From assembly GCA_014360685.1 (NCBI GenBank), contig JACIXB010000014.1:62001-126000 (forward strand): 64,000 nucleotides of DNA, given 5' to 3'. The notes below the pieces were generated by a model. That model saw only the letters and a list, made by a program, of their open reading frames with translations. It ran no database searches and had not been told where the DNA came from. Position 1 is the stretch's first letter, and each line of letters starts with the position of its first letter. The translations under genes were made by a program, and so were the position numbers. Positions 35,668 to 45,445 of the stretch are shown here, in pieces. The stretch comes from Actinomycetota bacterium. Lineage in GTDB: Bacteria > Actinomycetota > Geothermincolia > Geothermincolales > RBG-13-55-18.

Positions 35668-36558
35668 TTGGGAGCGAAGGCGCTGGGAGAGAGGGCGGGG
35701 ATCGACTACCTGCTCATCGCCGGAGCGGCGGCGCTCTGGGGTTCGGTGGGCGTCTTCCTCCGCTGGATAAACCTGCCGGGCGGGGAACATTTCGTGGTCT
35801 TTATCCGCTCCATGATCAGCGTGGGTTTCCTCGCGGCGGTGATCGCCGGGAGCGGCAGGATGGAGGATTTCCGGCTCGGCGGACACCCGTTGCTGCTCCT
35901 GGCCAGTGGAGCCCTCCTCACCCTGCACTGGGTGCTCTTCCTCAAGGCCTTGAACAACCTGCCCATCGGGGACGCGGAATTCATCACCTATCTGGCCCCG
36001 GTACTGGTGGCGCTCCTGGCCCCCCTGGTGCTCAAGGAGAGGCTGGAAAAGGTCACCCTCCTGGCCCTGGCCCTGGCCCTGGTGGGCATGGGACTCATAT
36101 CCCTCACCGGGCGGGAGATGAGTACCGGATCGCCCGCGGCGGGAACGGCGTACGCGCTGGCCTCCGCGGTCTCCTACGCCTTGCTTCTCTTCATACTCAA
36201 GTTCCTGAGAGAGGACACCCCCGCCTTGACCGTGACTTTCTACCAGACGGCGGTCAACGCGGCCATCCTACTCCCCTTCTGCGCTTTCCGCGATTTCAAG
36301 GTCACCGCCGAGGGTTGGGCTTCCCTGTTCGTGCTGGGCCTGGTGCATACCGGGCTGGCGGGCCTGGTTTACGTGTTCGCGGTGAGGCGGGTGAAGGCCC
36401 AGCACGTGGGGATCATCGCTTACCTGGAGCCGGCCAGCGCCATGTTTTACGGCCTGCTGTTCCTGGGAGAGAGTTTGGGGTGGCAGGATCTGGCAGGAGG
36501 CGCGCTCATCATCGCCGCCGGGGCCATGGTCATCCGCCGCGCCTGGTCCTCTGGATGA
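35668..36558 (+). CDS. EamA/DMT-family transporter
   Basis: This 296-residue membrane protein has about ten hydrophobic segments in two EamA halves. The first half has YLLIAGAAALWGSVGVFLRW and ALNNLPIGDAEFITYLAPVLVALLAP across the pair of conserved helices. The second has AYALASAVSYALLLFILKFL and HVGIIAYLEPASAMFYGLLFLGE, the standard repeat motif. It starts at TTG 35668 with GGGGGAGAAGGG upstream. Family members export amino acids, nucleobases or other metabolites; the substrate is not readable. It is convergent with pycA. Confidence 0.88.
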   Translation: MGAKALGERAGIDYLLIAGAAALWGSVGVFLRWINLPGGEHFVVFIRSMISVGFLAAVIAGSGRMEDFRLGGHPLLLLASGALLTLHWVLFLKALNNLPIGDAEFITYLAPVLVALLAPLVLKERLEKVTLLALALALVGMGLISLTGREMSTGSPAAGTAYALASAVSYALLLFILKFLREDTPALTVTFYQTAVNAAILLPFCAFRDFKVTAEGWASLFVLGLVHTGLAGLVYVFAVRRVKAQHVGIIAYLEPASAMFYGLLFLGESLGWQDLAGGALIIAAGAMVIRRAWSSG

Positions 36559-36739
36559 ACAACGGGAGAACGCCGGGGTCAGGGGAGCCCACTTTCCCCG
36601 CCTACTTCCTCGCTGCCCGGGATGGTACCCGGTTCGGTGAACTCCGGCCCTTTTGGGGGATAAAAGGATAGCAGCCGTGTCGGGTGTCAACGTGCGGCCC
36701 ACCCGGGTCGCCGGACGGCGACCGGGCCACCCTCCCGCC

Positions 36740-38080
<1,341 letters not shown>

Positions 38081-38084
38081 CTCC

Positions 38085-39929
38085 CTACCCTCCCAGGGGC
38101 TCGATCTCCATGATCACTTCGTCGTACTCCACGCCCTTACCGTGCTCGGCCAGGATGCGCTTCACCCGGCCGTCCACCGGGGAGGGTATCTCGTTGAAGA
38201 GCTTCATGACCTCGATGAGGCAGAGGTTCTGCCCTTCCCTGACCTCGTCTCCCTCCTCCACGTAGGGCGGAGCGCCGGGGGAAGGGGTACGGTAGAAGGT
38301 TCCCACCATGGGGGACCTGACCTGCACCAGCCCCAGCTCCTCCTTTTCCAGCTGGGCCACCGGCGCCCGCCGGGAAGCGGCCGGAGCCGTTTCCGCAGCG
38401 GCAACCTGCCCGCCCAGGCTTATGGTCACGGACAGGTTCTGCAGGGCCCTGCTCACCCCCTCGCTGACCATGTCGGCCAGCTTCTCCGAGAGCTCCTCCA
38501 GGTAGGTGCCGTCCAGCAGGGCCCGTTCCCGCCGCTCCATGGCCTTCTGTGGGGGTTCCTCCTCCTCGTCGATCACCGGGTTCTTCCTCCACTGGAAGAA
38601 CTTGAGGGCCACGTCCGGGAAGATGGCGTAGGATATGTAGTCCTCTTCTTTCTCGACCAGAGAAGGGTCCAGTTCCTTTTTGGCCTTGGGGAGCTCGGGC
38701 TCCAGGAGGTCGGCGGGTCGGCAGGTAATGGGCTTTTCTCCCTTGAGCGCCTTTTGCATAAGCTCCTCGCTTATGGGCCCGGCCGGCTTCCCGTAGTAAC
38801 CCTTGACGTAATTCACGATCTCGCGGGGGATTATCTTGTATCTCTCGCCGAGGAGGACGTTGAAGACCGCCTGGGTGCCCACCAGCTGGCTGGTAGGGGT
38901 GACCAGCGGCGGGTAGCCCATGTCTTTCCTAACCCTGGGAATCTCTTCCAGGACCTCCTCCATGCGGTCCAGGGCGTTCTGCTGCTCCAGCTGGGCGATG
39001 AGGTTGGTGGCCATGCCTCCCGGGATCTGGTGGGAGATCACCGTGATATCGATGAGGGGCTGCTCGGCACCCATGAGCTTGCGCTTCTTAGACACCACCT
39101 CGAAGTATTCCGACACGTCGCGGAGGGCGTCGAAGTCCAGGTCCAGCTCGTACTCGGTGTCCTTGAGGGAAGCCACCAAAGTCTCGGAGGCCGGCTGGCT
39201 GGTGTACAGGGCGAGGGGGGCCGCCGCGCAGTCCACGATGTCCGCGCCCGCCTCGATGGCCTTCAGGTAGGATGTGGAGGCCATACCCGTGGAGGCGTGG
39301 GAATGGAGCTGGACGGGAACCTCCACTGCCTCCTTGAGCCGCTTGACCAGTTCGTAAGCCACGTAAGGGGCTAGGATGCCGGACATGTCCTTGATGCATA
39401 TGGAATCGGCTCCCATCTCCACCAGCGTCCTGGCCGTCTCCACGTAACCCTCGATGGTGTGTACGGGGCTGATGGTATAACAAATGGTCCCCTGGGCATG
39501 GGCTCCCTCGCGCTTGGTGACCTCGATGGATTTCTGCATGTTGCGCACGTCGTTCAAGGCGTCGAAGATGCGGATGATGTCGATGCCCCCGGCCACGGCG
39601 CGCTTGATGAATTCCTCCACCAGGTCGTCAGCGAAGTTGCGGTAAGCCACCAGGTTCTGGCCGCGCAGGAGCATCTGAAGCTTGGTGCGCTTGAATTTCT
39701 CCCGGATGCGGTAAAGACGGTCCCAGGGATCCTCGTTGAGGTAGCGCATGCACACGTCGAAGGTGGCCCCGCCCCAGACCTCCACGGAATGATAACCGAC
39801 CTCGTCGATGCGCTCGGCGATAGGGAGTATGTCGGTGAGGCGCATACGGGTGGCCCACAGGGACTGGTGGGCGTCCCGCAGGGTGGTGTCGGTTATCATC
39901 ACCCGCCTTTTTTTCTTTTCCATGTTCAC
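38085..39929 (-). CDS. pycB: carboxyltransferase-biotin carrier subunit of pyruvate carboxylase
   Basis: This 614-residue protein has an N-terminal carboxyltransferase TIM barrel. It begins ITDTTLRDAHQSLWATRM and has WGGATFDVCMRYLNEDPW, MLLRGQNLVAYRNF and ICIKDMSGILAPY, plus the metal-site stretch PVQLHSHASTGMAS. A C-terminal biotin carrier domain has IEVMKLFNEIPSPVDG, where the Lys is the biotinylation site (EVMKL in place of the common EAMKM). Linker and dimer region lie between. OadA of oxaloacetate decarboxylase has the same layout; without a membrane beta subunit gene nearby, pyruvate carboxylase is preferred. It needs BirA, encoded 1.2 kb away. Confidence 0.9.
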   Translation of the reverse strand: MNMEKKKRRVMITDTTLRDAHQSLWATRMRLTDILPIAERIDEVGYHSVEVWGGATFDVCMRYLNEDPWDRLYRIREKFKRTKLQMLLRGQNLVAYRNFADDLVEEFIKRAVAGGIDIIRIFDALNDVRNMQKSIEVTKREGAHAQGTICYTISPVHTIEGYVETARTLVEMGADSICIKDMSGILAPYVAYELVKRLKEAVEVPVQLHSHASTGMASTSYLKAIEAGADIVDCAAAPLALYTSQPASETLVASLKDTEYELDLDFDALRDVSEYFEVVSKKRKLMGAEQPLIDITVISHQIPGGMATNLIAQLEQQNALDRMEEVLEEIPRVRKDMGYPPLVTPTSQLVGTQAVFNVLLGERYKIIPREIVNYVKGYYGKPAGPISEELMQKALKGEKPITCRPADLLEPELPKAKKELDPSLVEKEEDYISYAIFPDVALKFFQWRKNPVIDEEEEPPQKAMERRERALLDGTYLEELSEKLADMVSEGVSRALQNLSVTISLGGQVAAAETAPAASRRAPVAQLEKEELGLVQVRSPMVGTFYRTPSPGAPPYVEEGDEVREGQNLCLIEVMKLFNEIPSPVDGRVKRILAEHGKGVEYDEVIMEIEPLGG

Positions 39930-40210
39930 CCCTTAAACGGAATCGGCCTTCGGCTCCATTCTAACTTTTTTCTCCCGCCGCGCCCATCCGGCCGGGCCCG
40001 AGGATGGTGGGCCTGCGGCCCGGACCGGCGGAGACGATAAATATTCGCGAAACCGCCTTCCGGTTTCCATTGTCCTCCGCCTGCACGCGGGCTCACCGTC
40101 CTGTCGCGGGAAGAGAACCCGATCTTCGACCGGGTATCCACCCAGCCTTTCCTGACTCTGCGCCCGAAAGCACTACCTTTGGCCGCGCGGGATGCCCTTG
40201 CGCCCCCCTC

Positions 40211-40846
40211 TTACCGCCTCGGGCGCCGCGCCTGTTCCCCGGGCTCCCAGGCTTTTCCCCGCTTTTCGGGAAGGAGCTGAGCGAATGCCGCCACGGCCGC
40301 GGTCTTGGCCAGATCGACCAGGATGAAGGGTCTAACCCCCAGCTGGAAAGCCAGGGTGGGGCTCTTCCCCTGCATGGACAGCCAGGTCCCGAGCCAGGAT
40401 GCCCCGCAGGCGTATACGGCCGCCAGTCCGGCCAGGCAGGCTAGCGGGATGGCCATGCTGCCCGGTAGGCGCCGCGGGGACCGGCCCTGCAGGATCCTGG
40501 AGATCCAGCCCGTGCAGCCCGCCGCCAGGACGAATCCCCAGAGATACCCTCCCGTGGGACCGAACAGTACCAGCGGGCCGGCGTGGGGAGGGGCGGCGAA
40601 AAAGGGAGCCCCGCACAGTCCCATGAACAGGTAGAGGGCTTGGCTGGCCATACCCCAGAAAGGCCCCATCACCAGGCCGGAGAGGAGGACGAAGAAGAGC
40701 TGCATGGTCACCGGGACCGGCGAGAGAGGGATCCTGATGATGGCGCCTATGCCGGTGAGGGCGGCGAAGAGCACCGCCCGGGCCGCCGAATCCCATGCGA
40801 TCTCCGCCGTTTTTACGGTAGACTTTCCCGTAATACTTGATGACAT
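40211..40846 (-). CDS. bioY: biotin ECF transporter S component
   Basis: BioY binds biotin in the membrane and works alone or with an ECF energising module. This 211-residue protein has about six hydrophobic segments with the family motifs AVLFAALTGIGAIIRIPLSP near residue 25, PVTMQLFFVLLSGLVMGPFWG and FGPTGGYLWGFVLAAG. The C-terminus extends past the usual end with basic residues. It starts at ATG 40846 after AAAGGAGG, from a minus-strand promoter at 40904-40876. Its place beside birA and the carboxylase pair fits biotin supply for PycB. Confidence 0.92.
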   Translation of the reverse strand: MSSSITGKSTVKTAEIAWDSAARAVLFAALTGIGAIIRIPLSPVPVTMQLFFVLLSGLVMGPFWGMASQALYLFMGLCGAPFFAAPPHAGPLVLFGPTGGYLWGFVLAAGCTGWISRILQGRSPRRLPGSMAIPLACLAGLAAVYACGASWLGTWLSMQGKSPTLAFQLGVRPFILVDLAKTAAVAAFAQLLPEKRGKAWEPGEQARRPRR

Positions 40847-40875
40847 GGATTTTCCTCCTTTGGTAATTTGTTATA

Positions 40876-40941
40876 TTTGTAAAGGAAAACACACGCTTTG
40901 TCAATAGTTCGCGGGAATATAAGTTTAGAAAGAGTGAACTT
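40876..40941. promoter_or_regulatory. bioY promoter and operator-like site B
   Basis: For bioY, -35 TTGACA is read from 40904 to 40899 and -10 TACAAA from 40881 to 40876 after 17 bases. Upstream lies an inverted repeat AAGTTTA (40921-40927) and TGAACTT (40935-40941) with 7 bases between. It is the same form as site A and matches the shared AAGTTYA-N7-TRAACTT pattern in all 14 arm positions. Confidence 0.65.
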
Positions 40942-41156
40942 AAGATCAAGGTCAATGAAACCCGTGCCCACCTTGGGGGCCGGAGCATGGCGAGCAGGGG
41001 GGGAGGCAAGCGATACTGCTGGACGGTTTTTATGATGACGTTTCGGCCGGGCAATTGGTCGGTTCCATGAAAGTAAGGCATGCTTGCCTCATGGGCGTGA
41101 TCGGCCATGGTGACGGTTAGGTCGGGCGCTTGTTCGTCTATGAAAGGGCTTGGGGG

Positions 41157-41933
41157 ATGAGGGGCGGTTTCCACTGGGAAGTGCGGCGATACCAGAGCCT
41201 GGACTCCACCAACCTGGAGGCCAAGAGGCTCCTGGTCCGGGGGGCCTCGGAGGGATTGGTGGTCACGGCCGGGCATCAGACGAAAGGTCGCGGCAGGCTG
41301 GACCGGAATTGGCTGGACCGCCCGGGAAAGAGCCTCCTGGTGAGCGTGGTGCTGCGGGAGGTGGAGCCCTTCCGTGCCGCAGCGCTGGCGGCGCTCTCGG
41401 CGCGGGCGGCGGTGAGGAGACTGGGGGGCGAGGGGCCGCTGTGTAAGTGGCCCAACGACCTGGTTTACGGGACCCGCAAGGTGGGAGGCGTGCTCACCGA
41501 GTCCTTCCGGCGGGATGATGACCGTTTCCTCATCGTCGGCCTGGGCCTGAACGTGGGATACCTACCGGAGGAATTGGACTTCCCGGCCCGCCTGCCGCCC
41601 ACCTCCCTGCTGGTGGAGGAGGGAAGGCTCTGGAGCGCGGAGGAGCTCCTGGAAGCCTTACTGGGCGAAGCGGGTGAGCGCATCGGTTGGGGGGAGGGGA
41701 GGCTTCTGGAGGAATACCGGGAGAACCTGGCCTACAGGGGCCGAAAGGTCATGGTGGAAAATTATGTCACATGGGATCTGATGGTGGAGTGGAGGACGGA
41801 GAACCTGGGCGCGGGTGGAAGGCGGCTTTCGGGGATCCTGGCCGGGGTGGACGAACGGGGTAACCTGTTGGTGGAAGCAGAGGGGCAGATCATGCGGGTG
41901 GCGGCGGGAGACCTCTCACCCCTCGAGGAATGA
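41157..41933 (+). CDS. birA: biotin-protein ligase without HTH domain
   Basis: BirA activates biotin with ATP and attaches it to carrier Lys residues. This 258-residue protein is a class I enzyme: no N-terminal DNA-binding domain precedes the catalytic core. The core has YQSLDSTNLEAKRLL, TAGHQTKGRGRLDRNW with the biotinyl-AMP loop GRGR, CKWPNDLVYGTRKVGGVLTE and IVGLGLNVGY. A C-terminal SH3-like domain ends the protein. ATG 41157 follows GGGGG weakly; a TTG at 41130 is in frame. It is divergent from bioY and probably serves PycB. Confidence 0.92.
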   Translation: MRGGFHWEVRRYQSLDSTNLEAKRLLVRGASEGLVVTAGHQTKGRGRLDRNWLDRPGKSLLVSVVLREVEPFRAAALAALSARAAVRRLGGEGPLCKWPNDLVYGTRKVGGVLTESFRRDDDRFLIVGLGLNVGYLPEELDFPARLPPTSLLVEEGRLWSAEELLEALLGEAGERIGWGEGRLLEEYRENLAYRGRKVMVENYVTWDLMVEWRTENLGAGGRRLSGILAGVDERGNLLVEAEGQIMRVAAGDLSPLEE

Positions 41934-42066
41934 ACGCCGCCCCGATACGGTTTTTACTGCGGACGCATTACCTCAAGGGCGTTGTCACACGGGAAAAAAG
42001 ACGAACCCACAGGCTTTGGAGATGGGACGTCGAGGCCGCCTCCGCCTTTCGCATGGCAGGATCGTT

Positions 42067-42414
42067 TTATGGGTTGGTGGGATTTTTTTCCAAGCGCCTA
42101 ATCTCCCTTCTCCTGGAGCGGATGTACTCCTGGAGGGCTTCCAGGTTTAGGCACTGATTGAGGAGAGAGAGGTCCTTGAGGAGCGTTTTGGCTTGGGTCG
42201 TGTCTCCGGAGGAGATGGCCGCTTCCACGCGGCGGGAGATCTCCCGCGCCGTGTTCTCTATCTCCTCGCGCATCTCCTGCCGGTCGCAGATCACCGGGTT
42301 ACCGCAGCGCGGGCACTCCCGGAAGACGAGCGGTCCGCAGCACATCACGTTTCCAACGTGCCGGAACTCCTCTCCCTCCCCTCGGTACCCGCAACGGTCA
42401 CAGGTCATTAACAT
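42067..42414 (-). CDS. zinc-ribbon protein with coiled-coil tail (paralogue of 45 kb pair)
   Basis: This 115-residue protein has a zinc ribbon at residues 1-45 (CDRCGYRGEGEEFRHVGN, then RECPRCGNPVICD). An alpha-helical tail with heptad-like spacing follows (EIENTAREISRRVEAAI, LLKDLSLLNQCLNLEALQ). The ribbon matches the two small proteins at 45010 and 45193 in its Cys spacing and in the E-F-x-(Y/H)-(V/L) and R-x-C-P-x-C positions. ATG 42414 is chosen because AAGGAG lies eight bases upstream; a start at 42474 has none. It is the last gene of the glycyl-radical-enzyme cluster. Role unknown; scaffold or metal/electron carrier is possible. Confidence 0.7.
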   Translation of the reverse strand: MLMTCDRCGYRGEGEEFRHVGNVMCCGPLVFRECPRCGNPVICDRQEMREEIENTAREISRRVEAAISSGDTTQAKTLLKDLSLLNQCLNLEALQEYIRSRRREIRRLEKNPTNP

Positions 42415-42758
42415 GGACGAATCTCCTTCCTGAAACTTCGGTCCGTCGATTTTTCGGGTTTTGCCCGGGCCCAAGGTTGGATCGAACCGCGGATCGTTCT
42501 CCTCCCCGGATCGGCCAAATGGACGATGCCCGCACCCGCCCCCGCATGGTTAACCGTTCGTTCACCCCACGATCTCGGGGGTGGTACCTTTTACCGGGAG
42601 CGCACCCGGCCCGCGTGGAGGACATGTTAAGAATGACGGTCTGATCCGGCGTCTATCGCTCCCTTTCCGAATGCCGATTTTCCGTTTTTCTGTCGGGGCC
42701 CGGACCGATGAGTCGCCGGGCGTCCGCCGCCGGCATGAGATGTCGCCCGCGGATCCGC
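42415..42758. other. gap before the last zinc-ribbon gene of the cluster
   Basis: I find no promoter or gene in these 344 bases. The spacing is larger than elsewhere in the cluster, so the zinc-ribbon gene could be separately expressed. Confidence 0.35.
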
Positions 42759-42914
42759 TCAGCGGGCCTCGAAGTTCTCGCACTCGGAGTCGTCGGCGTT
42801 GTGCGGCTTAGCGGTGTAATACTCGCTCTTGCCGTCGGATTCCCTTCGCACGCAATCGCCCCGGCTGGGATCTTCTTCCAGGGGGAAGAACCACTTGCAA
42901 TCTCCGCAACTCAT
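42759..42914 (-). CDS. small Cys-rich subunit of the glycyl radical enzyme (BssC-like), 51 aa
   Basis: This very short gene begins at ATG 42914, after GGGAGG, and encodes 51 residues. The pattern is Cys-x2-Cys near the start (MSCGDCKWFFPLEED), a third Cys in RGDCVRRES and a fourth in DDSECENFEAR. This C-x2-C-x14-C-x(n)-C-x2-F arrangement with aromatic residues after the first pair is that of the small HiPIP-like subunits (BssB/BssC) of benzylsuccinate synthase, which each bind one 4Fe-4S cluster. It lies just after the second activase gene. The identification rests on the Cys pattern and context. Confidence 0.7.
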   Translation of the reverse strand: MSCGDCKWFFPLEEDPSRGDCVRRESDGKSEYYTAKPHNADDSECENFEAR

Positions 42915-43048
42915 GCTCGCACCTCCCGTTTCATTTCCGGCGCTCTTCCGGATGCGTCACTTTCCCCGCTCGCCTGCGCCCCCCGATCCCACTCCGCGCC
43001 GTATTTTCCGGGTGGCTGCCGTGGGGGCCGGAAGGCGCATCAACGATC

Positions 43049-43978
43049 TCAACCTCCCACGGTGACCGTAAGGTGGCGGGAGGTGAAGATCCTTACTATG
43101 TCGCGCAGCCTCTCCTCGGGATAGCCCTCCCCCTGGGGGAGCGGATATTCCAGCCCGAAGATCCGGTACTTGGCCCCCGCGTAGGGGTGACAGGGCAGTA
43201 TGTCCACCTCGCACTCCCTCCCGTTCCGGCATACTTCGCGTATGAAGTCCGCCGTGGCGGAGAGGTTCTCCTCCCCGTCGTTGAACCCGGGGATGAGGGG
43301 GATGCGGAAGCGCAACCCGCAGGCCTCTTCGGCCAGGTTCCGGGCGTTCTCCAGGATGAGGTCGTTGGGAGCCCCGCAGAAAGCGCGGTGCGCCTGGGAA
43401 TCCATGTGCTTGAGGTCCAGGAGGACGTAGTCGGTGACCCGCAGCATCTCTTCCAATATATCCCATGGAGCGAAGCCGCAGGTGTCCAGTGCGGTGTTCA
43501 TGCCCCTATTCTTAGCCTCCGCCAGGAGGTCGTGGGTGAATTCCGGCTGGGCCAGGGGCTCCCCGCCGGAGACCGTCATCCCACCTCCGGAATGCTTGTA
43601 GAAGGGCTTGTCCTTTTCCACCTCCTCCAGCACCTGGTCCACGGTTATCAGTTTTCCCCACACCACCAGGGCCTGCTCTGGACATGCCTGGGCGCAGCGG
43701 AAGCAGTCGATGCAGCGATCGCGGCGGATGCGGGGCAGGCAGGGGCCCTCCATCTCCATGGCTCCCGAAGGGCAAACCTCCAAGCACGCCCCGCACCCCG
43801 TGCAATTGTTGCGGTAGGGGAGGACCTCCGGGAAGCGGCGGTTTCCCTCCGGGTTGTGGCACCAGCGGCAGTTGAGGAGGCAACCTTTAAGGAAGACGGT
43901 GGTGCGGATCCCCGGACCGTCGCTGAGGGAATAGAACTGGATATCGTTCACGTAACCCGCAGTGTCCCCGCGTCCCAT
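43049..43978 (-). CDS. glycyl radical enzyme activating enzyme 2
   Basis: This 309-residue radical-SAM activase abstracts hydrogen from the target Gly of a glycyl radical enzyme. It has YSLSDGPGIRTTVFLKGCLLNCRWCHNPE with the C-x3-C-x2-C cluster at about residues 30-37. An inserted ferredoxin domain has two clusters (CTGCGACLEVCP and CIDCFRCAQACP), as in BssD-type activases. SGGGMTVSGGEPLAQPEF is the SAM-binding GGE motif. It lies nine bases after activase 1. Two full activases for one enzyme is unusual; one may serve a glycyl radical enzyme outside the window. Confidence 0.92.
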   Translation of the reverse strand: MGRGDTAGYVNDIQFYSLSDGPGIRTTVFLKGCLLNCRWCHNPEGNRRFPEVLPYRNNCTGCGACLEVCPSGAMEMEGPCLPRIRRDRCIDCFRCAQACPEQALVVWGKLITVDQVLEEVEKDKPFYKHSGGGMTVSGGEPLAQPEFTHDLLAEAKNRGMNTALDTCGFAPWDILEEMLRVTDYVLLDLKHMDSQAHRAFCGAPNDLILENARNLAEEACGLRFRIPLIPGFNDGEENLSATADFIREVCRNGRECEVDILPCHPYAGAKYRIFGLEYPLPQGEGYPEERLRDIVRIFTSRHLTVTVGG

Positions 43979-43987
43979 CTTCCCGCC

Positions 43988-44926
43988 TCATCCGCCTATG
44001 GTCGTCGCCAGCCCGCGCTCCTCCAGAATGTCCTGCAGGTCGCTTATCTCGCTCGCGGCAAGACTTTCCACGTCCCGGTATTCCCATTCCCTTCCCAGCC
44101 AGCGGTACTTGTCCTGGCACCAGTTGTGGAAGGGAAGAAGGTCCACGCGGATGATGGAGGGCCCCAGGTCCTCGAGGAAATCGGCGACCCTCTCCATGTG
44201 TTCCGGAGAGTCGTTGAATCCCGGGATGACCGGGATGCGCACGATGACCTCGGCCTTTACCTCCACCAGCCGACGCAGGTTGGCCAGGATAGGGGAGTTG
44301 TTGACCCCGGTGCGCATGATGTGCTGCTTGGCGCTCATGCACTTGATGTCGTAGAGAAAGATGTCCACGTAAGGGCGTAGGGTATCCAGGATCTCCCATT
44401 CACAGAATCCGCTGGTATCCAGGCAGGCGTGGATGCCCCTCTCCCTGGCCCCGCGCAGGAGCTCGAGGGTGAACTCGGGAAAGGCGGTGGGCTCGCCCCC
44501 GGTGACCGTCATGCCGCCTCCCGAGTTCAGGTAGAAGGGCATGTCCCTCTCCACCTCGTCGAGTATCTCTTGGACCGATTTCGGCTCTCCCACTCTCACC
44601 AGGGCGCCGTAGAAACAGGCCTCCACGCATTTCATGCAGTGATCGCAGAGGGAGAGGTCGATCTTGTAGTAGTGCTCGTTGTCTTCCTCTCCCGCCGCCG
44701 GTATAGGGGGCTGGATGGCCCCCTTCGGGCAGACATCGAAGCATATCCCGCATTGCCGGCATAGCGAAGGCTTCCAGTAGATCTCCGGGTAAAAGTGGAT
44801 GCATTCCGGGTTGTGGCACCACGCGCAGTTGAGTTTGCATCCCTTGAGGAAGACCGTGGTTCGGATCCCCGGCCCGTCGTTTATGGAATAGCGCTGGATG
44901 TTGGTGATCAAGACCTGTTGGGGCAT
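43988..44926 (-). CDS. glycyl radical enzyme activating enzyme 1
   Basis: This 312-residue radical-SAM activase has YSINDGPGIRTTVFLKGC followed by KLNCAWCHNPEC, giving the C-x3-C-x2-C cluster at about residues 30-37. It has an inserted two-cluster ferredoxin domain (CRQCGICFDVCPKGAI and CDHCMKCVEACFYGAL) and the GGE motif in SGGGMTVTGGEPTAFPEF. It resembles activase 2 over its whole length (for example LLDLK/LYDIK and IPVIPGFND). It follows the two small zinc-ribbon genes in the cluster. It is a good candidate to install the radical on Gly804 of the large enzyme. Confidence 0.92.
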   Translation of the reverse strand: MPQQVLITNIQRYSINDGPGIRTTVFLKGCKLNCAWCHNPECIHFYPEIYWKPSLCRQCGICFDVCPKGAIQPPIPAAGEEDNEHYYKIDLSLCDHCMKCVEACFYGALVRVGEPKSVQEILDEVERDMPFYLNSGGGMTVTGGEPTAFPEFTLELLRGARERGIHACLDTSGFCEWEILDTLRPYVDIFLYDIKCMSAKQHIMRTGVNNSPILANLRRLVEVKAEVIVRIPVIPGFNDSPEHMERVADFLEDLGPSIIRVDLLPFHNWCQDKYRWLGREWEYRDVESLAASEISDLQDILEERGLATTIGG

Positions 44927-45009
44927 GAAAGCACTCCTTTTCCTTCCGCCTCAAGCTCCCCCGCCACCGGGAGCCGCCGCGGGAAGGCCCGGTGTATATC
45001 CTTCCGCAG

Positions 45010-45189
45010 TCAGGCCTTCTCCTTCTGCAGCTGTTTTTCCGCCTTTTCCTCCTCGAGCTCGTTGACCACCACCCAGGCATAGCATTGCGGGCACTCGCGG
45101 TAGGCGGTCTCCGCGTCCAGGGTAGTGTTGTACAGGTAGCGGAACTCCGACTTCACTCCCTCATACCCGCAGTTATCGCACTTGACCAC
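45010..45189 (-). CDS. small zinc-ribbon protein, 59 aa
   Basis: This short gene starts at GTG 45189, seven bases after GGAGG, and encodes 59 residues. It has CDNCGYEGVKSEFRYLYN and then RECPQCYAWVVVNELEEE, a four-Cys ribbon, and ends in a Lys/Glu-rich helix. It is clearly related to its upstream neighbour (three bases apart) and to the 42067 protein. It lies between the Cys-rich small subunit and activase 1 of the glycyl radical enzyme. A metal-binding accessory role is inferred from context only. Confidence 0.75.
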   Translation of the reverse strand: MVKCDNCGYEGVKSEFRYLYNTTLDAETAYRECPQCYAWVVVNELEEEKAEKQLQKEKA

Positions 45190-45192
45190 CGT

Positions 45193-45420
45193 CTACACCT
45201 CCCCGTTCTCAAAGGTGAATTTTCTACCCCACAGCTCGCCGGTTCCCCAGGGGGCGGGTGAAGGCGGCCCGTCCGGCTCGAGTTCGAGCTCGTCCACGAC
45301 GAGTAACTCGCCGCAGGCAGGACACGATCTCAGGGTGACCGGCCCCACCTCCACGGCCCGCCCCACGTAGGTGAACTCGGCGAGGGTACCCGACTTTCCG
45401 CACCGGTAGCAGGTGACCAT
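45193..45420 (-). CDS. small zinc-ribbon protein, 75 aa
   Basis: This 75-residue protein has CYRCGKSGTLAEFTYVGR, then RSCPACGELLVVDELELE, followed by a Pro/Gly-rich tail. The two Cys knuckles are 26 residues apart, as in its two paralogues in this cluster. ATG 45420 is used. The gene starts 25 bases after the Cys-rich small subunit gene ends and is followed after three bases by the 59-residue paralogue, so all are surely in one transcript. Function unknown. Confidence 0.75.
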   Translation of the reverse strand: MVTCYRCGKSGTLAEFTYVGRAVEVGPVTLRSCPACGELLVVDELELEPDGPPSPAPWGTGELWGRKFTFENGEV

Positions 45421-45445
45421 CGCCCCTCGGTGATCTCACCCGCTC

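Noticed and set aside
36706-36723. Hairpin after the pycA gene as a terminator
   Set aside because: The 7-base stem is perfect but no T-run follows on the minus strand.
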